Below, piece after piece: positions 24,931 through 36,745 of a DNA stretch of 64,000 nt. The notes under the pieces were generated by a model that searched no databases, was not told where the DNA came from, and saw nothing but the letters and a program-made list of their open reading frames with translations. A program made the translations under genes and the position numbers. The stretch is from Mercurialis annua (Eukaryota; Streptophyta; Magnoliopsida; Malpighiales; Euphorbiaceae). The stretch spans positions 54,981,653 to 55,045,652 of the forward strand of contig NC_065572.1 of NCBI RefSeq assembly GCF_937616625.2, read 5' to 3'. Every line of letters starts with the position of its first letter. Position 1 is the first letter of the stretch.

Positions 24931-25491
24931 TTTTTCCCCCTCTTTAACGAGAATTAATGAAGTAGTTCAGTTCTTGTTAAAAAAGAGACTTGCTGTTAGA
25001 CAAGCGACAAGGATATTGCCCACCATCAGAGACATTCGCTCGCCCGGTGGCACGGTAATGCCCTAGCCTGAGCATTACCCGCGGTGGTGCATGACTCTGG
25101 CCTCATGCACCTCTAGTTCTTGTCTACTCCTCATCTGACTGGGAGTAGTCTTCCCAGCTGCCATTGAACTCGGGCTGCCTGAGTGCGTGCCCCGTGGAAT
25201 GGAGCTATAAACTCTCGGCCGTCCTGAGGGTGATCTAATGGCTCGAACCCTGATAATTTTTATGTTTGAGACTTCTTTATAGAAAAGACAGGATCCCTTG
25301 GCCACCCTATTGAATAGGTGTCTGGATTCTGTTAATTATTCTACGCTTAACGGATGCTGGTGTCTTCTACCAGGCTTCAATGTCTTTCTACCGTATGCTA
25401 ATATTTTCTATCAAGATTTGGCGTCTTTCTGCCACTTATGGTGTATCTATACCAAGTTTTGGTGTTTCTATGCCATTTGAGGAGTCTGGCT
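24931..25491. other. Spacer between the LTR and the tandem array
   Basis: No recognised gene. Short open stretches on both strands have no family features. A few degenerate 'ggtgtctttctaccaag'-type repeats (about 25355-25475) run into the array. Confidence 0.4.
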
Positions 25492-26684
25492 CTTTTGGGT
25501 CCCGTCTTCTAGGCAACTCTCTGTTTATCCGGGGTCTATTAGGCTCTAGGACTTGCTGGGTTTATTCTGAATGCTCTAGGACTTGTACGAATGCTCTAAG
25601 GCTTGCTCTGATTCTCTAGGTTTATTCTGAAGGCTCTGGGACTCATCTGGAGGATCTGGGGCTCGTTTGGATGCTCTGGGACTTGTCTGAAGGCTTTAGG
25701 ATTTTTTTGAAGGCTCTAAAACTTCATCTGAAGGCTTTGGGACTTCTGTCTGTTTTTAAGATTGTCTGTATTCCTCGGTTGTTCATCTTTTGCGGTGTCT
25801 ACATCTTTGTCTGTCATTTTTCATGATTGTATGTACTTTTTGGTTGTTTCATCTTTTGGGATGTTTGTCATTTCGTCTGTCCGTATTCAAGGTCGTCTGT
25901 CATTCTAATTACGTCTTCTCGCTTCACATCCTTAGAGGTATCTTTCTGGCATATCCTTAAAGGATGTAATTTTTCGTCTTTTAGTGGATTCTGCCTTTTT
26001 AAGAGAGCCATCCCCTCATTTCTCATTTGTATTTCTCTTTCTTCTTTTTCTATGCTCTAAAGCTGACTGGCAGGCTGCTTTACTGGAGGCGAGCGAGGAG
26101 GTCCCGCTTTTGTTGCATCTGGAGGTGCATTTATGTGCCAAGACTCATCGAGAGGTGCACTTTTATCGTTTGTTAGCTTGTAGATAGACTTCTATTGTAT
26201 GTATGTTTGAAATACGTCTGGAATATTGTCAAAAGTGGGCCCATTCCCGAAACATTTATCCTGGAGAGGGTAAAAAAGTGACGGTGGCGCAAAGTCATAG
26301 TGGCACCGCCGCCACTATATTCTGGCGGGGCCGCCAGAATAAGCTGGCGGCGCTGCCAGTGACACTGGCGCCGTGACGGTGGCGCTTGTGACTCTGTGGC
26401 ATGCGACCTGCGATGTGTTTTTTTGACTATTCTGGTTTTACTTCTAGTGATTTTGACCCCGTGTTTTGGTCTTTTGTGCTTTCAGGAGAGAGATGTGTTC
26501 CGTACGTCTGGGAATTTTGTGGATGTGAGTATTTGGTACGATTCTTTGTCTGCTGTTGGTCGTTCTCGGGTAGATGCTACGGATTTTGGCTGTCTTGCTA
26601 GCGGTCTATTTACTGCGTCACTTGGACATGTAGTAAATATAAGCTCTTTTATGAAGAATTCGGTTTAGTTAAATTTATAGCATG
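25492..26684 (+). repeat. 1193-bp tandem unit, copy 1
   Basis: First of three head-to-tail copies. It holds degenerate 'ggctctgggactt' repeats at its left, a pyrimidine-rich stretch, three GC-rich hairpins at 26297-26359, and a short PMD-like coding segment (26487-26617) beginning after an acceptor-like 'ctttcag'. That segment ends at '…ttactgcg' and is followed by 67 bp (26618-26684) absent from copy 3. Confidence 0.93.
26297..26359. repeat. Three consecutive GC-rich hairpins (also at 27490-27552 and 28683-28745)
   Basis: ATAGTGGC/GCCACTAT is an 8-bp perfect stem with 6-nt loop (26297-26318). ATTCTGGCGG/CCGCCAGAAT is a 10-bp perfect stem with 2-nt loop (26319-26340). CTGGC/GCCAG is a 5-bp stem with 6-nt loop (26344-26359). 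They lie end to end in otherwise AT-rich DNA, upstream of the PMD-like exon, and are kept intact in all three tandem copies. Confidence 0.85.
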
Positions 26685-27877
26685 CTTTTGGGTCCCGTCT
26701 TCTAGGCAACTCTCTGTTTATCCGGGGTCTATTAGGCTCTAGGACTTGCTGGGTTTATTCTGAATGCTCTAGGACTTGTACGAATGCTCTAAGGCTTGCT
26801 CTGATTCTCTAGGTTTATTCTGAAGGCTCTGGGACTCATCTGGAGGATCTGGGGCTCGTTTGGATGCTCTGGGACTTGTCTGAAGGCTTTAGGATTTTTT
26901 TGAAGGCTCTAAAACTTCATCTGAAGGCTTTGGGACTTCTGTCTGTTTTTAAGATTGTCTGTATTCCTCGGTTGTTCATCTTTTGCGGTGTCTACATCTT
27001 TGTCTGTCATTTTTCATGATTGTATGTACTTTTTGGTTGTTTCATCTTTTGGGATGTTTGTCATTTCGTCTGTCCGTATTCAAGGTCGTCTGTCATTCTA
27101 ATTACGTCTTCTCGCTTCACATCCTTAGAGGTATCTTTCTGGCATATCCTTAAAGGATGTAATTTTTCGTCTTTTAGTGGATTCTGCCTTTTTAAGAGAG
27201 CCATCCCCTCATTTCTCATTTGTATTTCTCTTTCTTCTTTTTCTATGCTCTAAAGCTGACTGGCAGGCTGCTTTACTGGAGGCGAGCGAGGAGGTCCCGC
27301 TTTTGTTGCATCTGGAGGTGCATTTATGTGCCAAGACTCATCGAGAGGTGCACTTTTATCGTTTGTTAGCTTGTAGATAGACTTCTATTGTATGTATGTT
27401 TGAAATACGTCTGGAATATTGTCAAAAGTGGGCCCAGTCCCGAAACATTTATCCTGGAGAGGGTAAAAAAGTGACGGTGGCGCAAAGTCATAGTGGCACC
27501 GCCGCCACTATATTCTGGCGGGGCCGCCAGAATAAGCTGGCGGCGCTGCCAGTGACACTGGCGCCGTGACGGTGGCGCTTGTGACTCTGTGGCATGCGAC
27601 CTGCGATGTGTTTTTTTGACTATTCTGGTTTTACTTCTAGTGATTTTGACCCCGTGTTTTGGTCTTTTGTGCTTTCAGGAGAGAGATGTGTTCCGTACGT
27701 CTGGGAATTTTGTGGATGTGAGTATTTGGTACGATTCTTTGTCTGCTGTTGGTCGTTCTCGGGTAGATGCTACGGATTTTGGCTGTCTTGCTAGCGGTCT
27801 ATTTACTGCGTCACTTGGACACGTAGTAAATATAAGCTCTTTTATGAAGAATTCGGTTTAGTTAAATTTATAGCATG
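26685..27877 (+). repeat. 1193-bp tandem unit, copy 2
   Basis: Same length as copy 1 and almost identical. I noted only isolated differences, such as cccattcccg to cccagtcccg and ggacatg to ggacacg. This implies very recent duplication. It includes the same 67-bp junction segment (27811-27877). Confidence 0.93.
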
Positions 27878-29003
27878 CTTTTGGGTCCCGTCTTCTAGGC
27901 AACTCTCTGTTTATCCGGGGTCTATTAGGCTCTAGGACTTGCTGGGTTTATTCTGAATGCTCTAGGACTTGTACGAATGCTCTAAGGCTTGCTCTGATTC
28001 TCTAGGTTTATTCTGAAGGCTCTGGGACTCATCTGGAGGATCTGGGGCTCGTTTGGATGCTCTGGGACTTGTCTGAAGGCTTTAGGATTTTTTTGAAGGC
28101 TCTAAAACTTCATCTGAAGGCTTTGGGACTTCTGTCTGTTTTTAAGATTGTCTGTATTCCTCGGTTGTTCATCTTTTGCGGTGTCTACATCTTTGTCTGT
28201 CATTTTTCATGATTGTATGTACTTTTTGGTTGTTTCATCTTTTGGGATGTTTGTCATTTCGTCTGTCCGTATTCAAGGTCGTCTGTCATTCTAATTACGT
28301 CTTCTCGCTTCACATCCTTAGAGGTATCTTTCTGGCATATCCTTAAAGGATGTAATTTTTCGTCTTTTAGTGGATTCTGCCTTTTTAAGAGAGCCATCCC
28401 CTCATTTCTCATTTGTATTTCTCTTTCTTCTTTTTCTATGCTCTAAAGCTGACTGGCATGCTGCTTTACTGGAGGCGAGCGAGGAGGTCCCGCTTTTGTT
28501 GCATCTGGAGGTGCATTTATGTGCCAAGACTCATCGAGAGGTGCACTTTTATCGTTTGTTAGCTTGTAGATAGACTTCTATTGTATGTATGTTTGAAATA
28601 CGTCTGGAATATTGTCAAAAATGGGCCCAGTCCCGAAATATTTATCCCGGAGAGGGGAAAAAAGTGATGGTGGCGCAAATTCATAGTGGCACCGCCGCCA
28701 CTATATTCTGGCGGGGCCGCCAGAATAAGCTGGCGGCGCTGCCAGTGACACTGGCGCCGTGACGGTGGCGCTTGTGACTCTGTGGCACGCGACCTGCGAT
28801 GTGTTTTTTTGACTATTCTGGTTTTACTTCTAGTGATTTTGACCCCGTGTTTTGGTCTTTTGTGCTTTCAGGAGAGAGATGTGTTCCGTACGTCTGGGAA
28901 TTTTGTGGATGTGCGTATTTGGTACGATGCTTTGTCTGCTGTTGGTCGTTCTCGGGTAGATGCTACGGATTTTGGCTGTCTTGCTAGCGGTCTATTTACT
29001 GCG
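27878..29003 (+). repeat. 1193-bp tandem unit, copy 3 (continues into the PMD relic)
   Basis: It matches the other copies up to '…ttactgcg', with more substitutions than they show between themselves (for example ggcaggctgc to ggcatgctgc, and gtgagtattt to gtgcgtattt). It then continues into PMD coding sequence instead of the 67-bp junction. Copy 3 therefore looks like the parent structure and copies 1 and 2 its truncated duplicates. Confidence 0.92.
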
Positions 29004-30190
29004 ACAAGGATCTGTGACAGAGTTTCTCTGCGTGCGCTGATGGAGCGGTGGATGGATACTACCCACACTTCATTTTCCGGTTAGAGAGCTGACAGTGACA
29101 CCTCTGGATTTCTCGCTGATCATGAGGATTTCTTTATGTGGCTTACCTGTGCCCTTTGATGGTGGTTTGGGATTTTATCCTCAGAGGGATGCGTACATCT
29201 TCGAGATGTTGGGCTACGTTCCATAGATGAAGGGACAAAGTCTTCGACTTCCTGAGCTATATGATCGTTACAAGGAGAGCTTTCCCCGAACTAGCGAAGA
29301 GGTTGATCTAATTGCTCGAGCTTTCATCTGTTACCTGTTAGGGGTCTACTATGTTCTTTAGTTCAGGTGCGACTCTGCTACCTTGCGGGCTACCAGCCTT
29401 AGAGGACCTGGACCCGGTCAGTTCCTATGATTGGGGGTCTACTGCTTTGGCCTATCTTTACACCAGTATGGAACGAGTAGTCCGTGGGGGACCCCATCTC
29501 TCTGAGATGTGGCCTGCTATACACGTGATTTGTTTTATTGCCTTTTTAACTATGCCGTGTTTTTATTTTTGATAACTTAGCTGGTTAATTTTCTTCTGTT
29601 TCAGATCTGGGCTATCCAGATGGGCCTTGTGACTGGCTTTGGTGTCCTTCCACGGTTAGGATACCCCATGCTGAGGTTTTGGGACTTTTCATTTCCTCTG
29701 AGGCAGAGTCAGGGAGCTGAGTGTAGAGGCCGGCTGAACGAGCTGGAGTGGACAGATGTGAGTACTGAACCCTATTGTTGGATTACTCTGGGTATTATTT
29801 GCAGTGTTGACCCCGTTCTATTGGTTGCAGGTGGTCACTTCTTAGAACACTCCGTCTGGAGTTCGCTGGCCTTAGTTGGTACGGGGTGCTGTAGAGAGAT
29901 CGGGCATGCGTTATCTGAAGCATGGCCCGAGTTGTAGGTATTGGTTTCTGGGGGAGCGTGTTCTCCGTTGGTGGGGTGGCGCATGGACGCATGGTCCCGG
30001 TTGGACCTCCTTCGTCGATGCTGCGTGGCAGGGACGTGGTATTGCATACTCTTTGTATGGATCTGAGAGGTTACTCTGCTACTGGTCTGGTATCCGTTCC
30101 TCAGCTGAGCTTCCTAAGCGTTTTCGTTGTTTCTTGGTGGGACCACGAGGCGTTTTGCTATTTTATGGAAGAACGTTGGCATTCTGTTTG
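28872..30190 (+). pseudogene. Plant mobile domain (PMD, MAIN-like) gene relic
   Basis: PMD proteins are plant-specific. Some are host proteins (MAIN, MAIL1) and many are TE-borne. The relic starts after an acceptor-like 'ctttcag' (28865-28871). It reads 'DFGCLASGLFTATRICDRVS', then LRALMERWMDTTHT, ELTVTPLDFSLIMR, DAYIFEMLGYVP and ALEDLDPVSSYDWGSTALAY, in the order expected for a PMD (residues R-ALMERW-THTF, DAY--LG, Y-WG-ALA-LY). An intron at about 29523-29604 precedes IWAIQMGLVTGFGVLPRLGY. It is broken by frameshifts near 29068, 29350 and 29970 and a stop at 29224-29226. The 3' end is cut by the LINE at about 30196. The 5' exon is duplicated in the tandem copies upstream. Confidence 0.72.
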
Positions 30191-30195
30191 TGCTA

Positions 30196-33100
30196 ATACC
30201 CCAAATTTTATTCACAGATTAAAGAGTTTAGAAAAAAAAAGGCTTGGAATACAGATTTTTAGAGACAAAAACAAAAAATTTCAGGAGCTTGTTGTGCAGT
30301 TGCATTCTATTAATTAAACTGCAAAATCAGGGGTTTAGTCATAGGAGGAGAGGGCTGATTATATTAGAATTTCGGCTGATCTATAGGAAGCAAAAACTAA
30401 TGTGAATTGTATGTGGGTGCCAAAATCAAGATTGAAGTGGAATGTGGAGGGTGATAGAAACACGAAGTTTTTTCATAGCATGACCTCCTCTCATTACAGG
30501 AATTACCATATTTCTTTTGTTCTAATGGATGAGATTACTTATTCTGAGCCTAATGATATAAGGTACCGTATCAGGAATTTCTATAAATCCTTCTATAGTC
30601 GGGCAACGAGTGTTAGTTTTGATATAAGTGGCCTTCTCTTTGATGAGATTACAGATTCGCAAGCTATCTCTTTGATCAAGACTTTCGAGGAGTCTGAAAT
30701 CTTCAACGCCATTTCTTTGTGTGGTGACAAAAAGACCCCAGGCCCTGATGGTTTTTATTTTTATTTTTACCAGAAATCTTGGTTTGTGATGAAGGGTGTG
30801 ATTGCCGATTTATTCAAGAAGTTTCATGATTTTGGTACCTAACCTAGATGAGTCAATTTGTCTTTTATGGTTCTTATTTTGAAGGTGACGGGTTCTTCTA
30901 ATATCAAGGATTATTGTCCTATCAGTCTGGTGAATTGTTTTATAAGATGCTTTCTAAAACTCTTAGCATGAGATTAGAAAATATTCTCTCGGGTGTGATC
31001 TCGGATTGTCAACATACTTTCTTGAAGGGTAGAAGAATTTTGGATTGCTTGATGATAGCAAATGAGCTTATTCATGTTGCTACAAGGAGAAAGGAAAAAT
31101 TACTTGTCCTAAAGCTAGATTTTCATAAAACTTTTGACAGTATTGATTAGGGGTACATGTGCTGTAATGAGTTGTATGAAATTCATTGAAAAATGGATTG
31201 AGTGGATGTCTTGTTGTCTTTTCAAAACTTTTACATTGGTTCTTGTTAATGGTAGCCCGATTGATCCTATTACTTTACGTAGGGTGTTCGTCAGGGAGAT
31301 CCGATTTCTCCATACCTATTCGTTATTGCAGTGGAGGCCTGCAATGCATTTTAGACAGGTCAGAAGCTTTAGGTTTACTAAAAGGTTTTGCTTCGCTGCA
31401 TAGAGAAGTCCTATTTCTATGCTTCAATTTACAGATGACATTATTTTGTACCTTCCATATTATATGGAGAAGCTAAGCAACCTGATCCATATTCTTTATT
31501 GTTTTGAATTGCTCTCTGGGTTAACTATTAATTTCCATAAAAGTTATATTATGAGAATTAAGGTAAGCAAGACTAAGCTGTTCTCTGCGGCAGAGTTAGT
31601 GGGGGTGTAACACAGATTTTTTTTTTCCGATTAGATATCTAGGCCTTCCTTTATCTAATAGCAGGCTCACTACGGGTTCATAGGATTTTGTTATGTTGCT
31701 CTTTAAGAAGCATTTGACTCTTTGAAAAGGTTCTCTGCTCTCATATGCAAGAAGGTTAGTACCCATCAAATCAGTTTTGTTTAGCGTCCCGGTTTATCTT
31801 ATATCTTTGTTTAATATTCCTGGTGCTGTGAGTAGTCAATTAGACTCGTATATGATGGGATTTTTATGGAAGGGTGATGTGAATTTAATGGTTTTGTGTA
31901 TAGTTTCTTGAATGTTATTTGTTAAGATTTTAACGAAAAAAGTTTGGGTATTACTAATCTTCACAAAAAAATCATAACTTATTGTTTATGTGGTTCAAAA
32001 TTATCTGTAGTTTCTCTTTGATTATTGATTGGAATTTTATTTTGCATGGTGATGTGAAAAACATTATCTTTTACATAAAAAGGCATTAGAAATTGTGTTG
32101 AAATGATGTTGAGATTTGGATTGTTTTCATCAATAATGTTAAATATGTTATTGGAGAGGGGGATGAAATTTCCTTTTGGAATGACAATTGGTCGGGGAAT
32201 GGACCGATAACATTTTTTTCCTCGACTAAATAATCTTTTGAACCAAAAGAAAGCAACCGTTAAAGATATTTGGTGTGATATTTGGCGATGGAGACAAAGG
32301 TTAAGGAGAATGAACTACTTCTATTTGCTGATTTACAAACTTTATTTGCTTCTCCAAGTCAATCATTAGGTCATAAAGACGAATTCCTGTGGAAAGTCTA
32401 ATTCTGGGGTTTTGAGTTCAGCTTCCTTTAACAGAACTCGGGTTAAAGTAAGAGCTATTGTGTGTCATTCTAATGCAGCTAACCATCGAGCTGCTGCTAC
32501 TGTTACTGTCCGTCGGAGTTCGGCAACTGCTGCAGGTACAAGATTATTATTGAGTGGAACTGATTTGGATGAACATAATATTAGCTTGGTGTTGGCAGCT
32601 AATACAAGTAACCATATAATGGATGATATCGACGATTTACAGCAAACTGTTTTTCATAGGGCTGTTTCTATTGAGTTGTTTAATCCGTTCAAAAGTGTTT
32701 GTAATTCTTTAGTTCCTCCTCGAGTTAAATTTTCTTATTTGGCTTGCATCACATGATAGAGTTCCTTCACTTTATTTTTGCCTATCCGTTCTATTGTTAC
32801 TTTGGATAATTCTATGTGCTCCCTTTATAGTTTTGCTGAAATACAAGAACATATTTTTATTCATTGTAGATATGTGAGAAATATCTAGTATGGTATTCTT
32901 CAGAATTTTGATGTAGCTTGGTTTTTATCCTTCATCTTTTATAGACTTCATGTGTCATTATCCTTCGCGGTCAGTATAAGAAATTATGGCAGGTTACTTT
33001 GATGCTAGTGATTTGGGAAATTTAGAAATGAAGAAACAAAAGAGTCTTCAAGAGTGAAGTTTTAAACAAGGAAAATGTTATTTTTAACTATTTCTCTAAG

Positions 33101-33325
33101 TCAGCTTGGTTGTTTAAGATTTGCAATAGAAACTTTGCATATTCGGGTATGGATTTCTTTAGGAATCCCAAATGTATTTTATTCTCGGACTTGTATTTAC
33201 CCTTTGCTTTATAAGTCGTAGCCTCTAGTGTGTTTTTTGTGTTCCACTTTTTGTGCGAAAGTTTATAGTTTGGGTTTTTGTCACTTATTGTGACTTTAAC
33301 ATACATATTATTTATAAAAAAAATT
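30196..33325 (+). pseudogene. L1-type LINE relic (reverse transcriptase, 5'-truncated)
   Basis: Fragments in several plus frames follow plant L1 ORF2 order. RT N-terminal: 'KSRLKWNVEGDRNTKFFHS' (30420-30480) and KTPGPDGF (about 30730-30755). RT core: 'LSMRLENILSGVISDCQHTF' (30960-31020), LDFHKTFDSID, GVRQGDP-like at 31280-31310 and 'QFTDDIILYLPY' (31419-31460, normally F-A-D-D). A C-terminal 'LVPPRVKFSYLA' (32710-32745) is the zinc-finger region after RT. Many stops and frameshifts. The 3' end 'taacatacatattatttata' plus A-run at 33299-33325 matches the second LINE end at about 34600. The 5' endonuclease is missing and the left edge joins the PMD relic. Confidence 0.8.
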
Positions 33326-34120
33326 CATATTGCTTCATTTTTAATTAATAATGATAAACATGTAAATAGAATAATATAAAGTAATAAAGACGGCATATTT
33401 AAATATTTTCTCATTTCAATTTGGACAACTGGTTATAATTGAAAGTAAAAATTGAAAAATAGATTAAAACTGAATAAATTAAAAGATGGGCCTATAAATA
33501 AAATAATAAAAATAAAATAATTTCAAGTGACTAATCCTGATATAAATTGGTCAAATTAGAGATATAAAGATATTTACCTCAATGTTCTTCAAAAACACAA
33601 TCATGACCAAATCTATAAATACTTGTTTATGTATAAATTAAGATTAAATGATAGCAAGTTTTTTTAATAATTTGTGTAATGAAAAGGAGCATTGATTTCT
33701 TGGAAATATTAATAAAGATATAAAAAGGTAAATAAATAAGAAAAAGTGTTGAAAGGGAAAATGTACTATGTATTAGGTAGGGAAGGCAAAAAGACAATAA
33801 TTGCCCGTGCGATGAGTAATTATAAATTATATGATGGAATCTGTTGACACATAACTGCCATAACTACCGCTGCTCTTTCTTCACATGCACTGCTTTTAAT
33901 ATTTAACGTCCTTTTTTCGCTCCCCCACGCACCCACCCAATTATGGAACAAATACTTGCATGAATGTAGGTCTAATATACTATTTCACCCAAAAATTATT
34001 TAACCACTTTTTAATTGTATTTTTTTATGGTATATTCTAATTATTTTTTATAGCATATTTTAATTTTAATTAACTTATTACACACTTTAACCGTTTTCTT
34101 TCTCTGTGTGATGTTATTTA
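33326..34120. other. AT-rich intergenic DNA
   Basis: No gene or element recognised. Confidence 0.5.
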
Positions 34121-34625
34121 AAGGCAGGCACACCTCTTTATTCATTGATCTTTTACTAGGCATATTTGGTGTAGTGTATTGCACAAATTAGATGTTAGTT
34201 GGGTTGCTCCGTCTTCTTCTATGGATTTTTTTGATTCTGTGGCAAAAATGTCATCTCATTCAGTCGTTATTGGATGTTATGGCAAATTCTAGGCTATCTT
34301 ATCATGTGAAAAATATGGAGGTACAGGAACGGAAGGGTCTTTAAAAATAGCAATGCGGTAACGGAAGATGTGATTTTTAGCTGTTTTATTCGGGCAGTTT
34401 TTCATTATAGATTTTGTAATAGGAACTTCCCTTATTCAAGATTGGATTTCTTTAGAAATCCAATTTGTATTTTGTTCTCGGACAGTTGATCGTTGTTCCA
34501 TCGCTCTTTGCGTAACCTTTTAGTGTGCTTTTTTATAAGTCACTTATTGTGCGAAAGCTTTGAGCATTAGTTCTTTTTTTACCACTTTTTGTGGTTTTTA
34601 ATATACATATTATTCATCAAAAACA
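34121..34625 (+). mobile_element. 5'-truncated LINE 3' end
   Basis: It resembles the last 0.5 kb of the LINE at 30196-33325, with shared stretches 'atggatttctttaggaatcc'-like and 'cttattgtgcgaaag', and ends in 'taatatacatattatt'. No frame is open. This is typical 5' truncation of a LINE insertion. The left edge is approximate. Confidence 0.65.
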
Positions 34626-34819
34626 ATTATTATTATTTTTCCTATTTAATCTCCAAAAGAAACAATTACTATAAATTAATCTATTTATTAAAATTATGTT
34701 AATTAATAATATTAATCTAAAGTAAATATTTTTTTATTTATTGATTTTAACATTTAATAATATCACATGTCACATATTTAATGAATGATTCATAATTTTC
34801 TATGACGAACTAAGTTGAT

Positions 34820-34990
34820 AAGACCCTCTTCTAGTTTAAGTGAGATTGCGGATTCGAATCGTACTCATGCATGTAGCTGTTTAAAATTTGGAGTCAGAGT
34901 CTTATCTCCCGTGAGTGACCTACCTGAATTGAGTGGAAACTTGTCTGAATATAAAAGATTTAAATGTACTTTTTTATAGTTAAAATCTGT
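34820..34990 (+). mobile_element. Possible SINE fragment
   Basis: 'gcggattcgaatcgtac' (about 34848-34864) looks like a polymerase III B-box, preceded by 'tctagtttaagtgag', a poor A-box. The following 'ctcccgtgagtgacctac' recalls SINE bodies. No tail or TSD found. The rest of 34626-35080 shows nothing. Confidence 0.3.
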
Positions 34991-35064
34991 TCAAACATTT
35001 TAGATCAAATCACACACACAAAAAATTATTAGTCAAGGATAAATACATTGTCCTTTTCAAAATG

Positions 35065-35150
35065 TGTGGTTGTGTGGAGACGCTCGCACGAGTGTGGATG
35101 TGATCGTGCGTGTGTGTGAGTGTGTATGTATGAGTACGCGCGCGTGTTGT
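35065..35150. repeat. TG/GT-rich microsatellite
   Basis: Irregular (GT)n with 'gcgcgcgtg'-type interruptions. Confidence 0.7.
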
Positions 35151-35513
35151 CAATTTATAATGGTAACATATTTCCGTAGGTTGTGCAATTTATTTCTAAT
35201 TTTAAAATTTTTGTATATTTAAATGATTATGGGCTTCCAAAAAAGTATAGAAATAATCAAAATATTAAAATTAAAGATAGAAATATATCTTCATCTTTAA
35301 TAAATCATTAAAAATTCTCACATAAATTTATTAATATGAAACAATGCATACAATATAATATGGTTGTCAATTAAACTAAAAGAGCTCCTTTATTGAATGA
35401 AAAGATAACGTGTTGGAGTGCAAATATTTAAAGTATTTATAGACAATAACAACTTGATCAAAACATACTTGATTGAAATTTTATCAAGTTAGTTTTCTTT
35501 GCTAAAAAAAGAA

Positions 35514-35514
<1 letters not shown>

Positions 35515-35558
<44 letters not shown>
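35515..35558. repeat. (AT)n microsatellite
   Basis: About 22 perfect AT units. The following 35559-35890 is AT-rich with no gene seen. Confidence 0.95.
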
Positions 35559-35561
<3 letters not shown>

Positions 35562-35899
35562 GGTTATTGATTACTCCCTTCTAATCATCATTTATAACAA
35601 TTATTTTCCAAAATGCAATTAAAAAATTATATTTAGAAATTTGTCAAAATATGATAATAAAATTTAAAGTAATAAAGGAAAACATAAGAAATGGATAAGC
35701 TGTGTATAGTACTGATCATAATGTGAGTCATCGCCACATAAGTTGTCGGCAGAGTACCAATATGAGCAGGCAGCCTTGTACCCTCCTCTCACACACCCCT
35801 ACTCCACCAATCATAATGAGCCTCCCATACGTATGCTAAATACAGGCCTGTAAGCTGATCGAAGTTGTTCACGAGTTTGGTATTTTAAAATTATTTGAT

Positions 35900-36062
35900 G
35901 GGCAGAAGGTTCAAAAATGACCCTCATGTATGCTCCGTGTCTCTTATTGGCACCTAATGTATTCGCGATCTCAAATATGACCCTGACGTCGATAAAAAGT
36001 ATAAAAAAAACACACCGAATTAACACTGTTACTCAATTGCTGTGAATGTGCTGACATGGATT
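35900..36062. repeat. MULE left TIR
   Basis: Starts GGGCAGAAGGTTC and matches the inverse of 40597-40758 to 'gctgacatggat'. It ends about 140 bp upstream of the GRF gene start, so it may act as that gene's promoter region. Confidence 0.9.
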
Positions 36063-36198
36063 AAATTTTAGACAGATAAGCAATTAATAATCCTGACATC
36101 ACCACCAACCTATACTTACTCCATTCTTCTTCTTTATATTTCAAAAATCCCCAAATTCCTTTCTCTACAAACCCTAGAAATTTTTTCTCTAAAATTAA

Positions 36199-36745
36199 AT
36201 GGCCTCCTCTTCTTCTTCTTCCACCAGACGGTATAGTATTATTAATAATGAGATCGATTTTGATTATGAAGGGCCACCTAGGTTTTGTTATTGTTCATCA
36301 AACAGATTTAGACTCAAAGCTCCAAGAAGAACGGCATGGACTGAAGCGAATCCAGGCAGAAGATTTTTCAACTGCCATTATTCAAATGTAAGCGAACCCT
36401 TTAATATTGATAAATAATTTTCTGTAGGAAAAAAATGTTGAGTATTTCCTGGTTATTTGCAGGGAGATCCGTTCAATGAGAAAAAATGTATGTATTTCAA
36501 GTGGTACGATGGAGAGATGAGCGAAAGGGCTGTGATGGTGATCAATAACCTTATGGATGAAAAAAATTGCTTATGGCTGAGTTGAAGTGTTTGAAGAAGA
36601 AACAGTTGTAGCATAATGTCCATATGGATTTTGATTCTGAAATTACTGAAGTGTGGGCAGAGCTTAAGAAAATAAAGAATGAGGAATGCAAGAGAAATGC
36701 ACAATTGGTTGCAGCACAAAGGATGAAGATGTGTGCTTATGTAAG
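36199..36745 (+). pseudogene. GRF-type zinc-finger gene inside the MULE, damaged
   Basis: Exon 1 (36199-36387) encodes a Ser-rich start, then PPRFCYC and RTAWTEANPGRRFFNCHYS. Exon 2 begins after 'tttgcag' at 36463 with GDPFNEKKCMYFKWYDGEMS. Together these form a GRF-type zinc ribbon (C-x-C … GRRFFNC … C-xxF-KW-D), as in plant At4g04775-like proteins. A second, Lys/Glu-rich coiled-coil-like part is out of frame: a 1-nt shift in the A-run near 36563 and a stop at about 36608 break it. The original product may have been about 170 residues. GRF domains bind nucleic acid in other proteins; the role here is unknown. It runs convergent to the transposase. Confidence 0.7.

Noticed and set aside
25492..29003. 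Repeated open stretches of 62-100 codons in each tandem unit, possible gene family
   Set aside because: They are identical by tandem duplication, lie in several overlapping frames, and show no protein family apart from the short PMD-like exon.
35811..36026. 71-codon minus-strand ORF
   Set aside because: Lies across the MULE TIR and flank, with no protein features.
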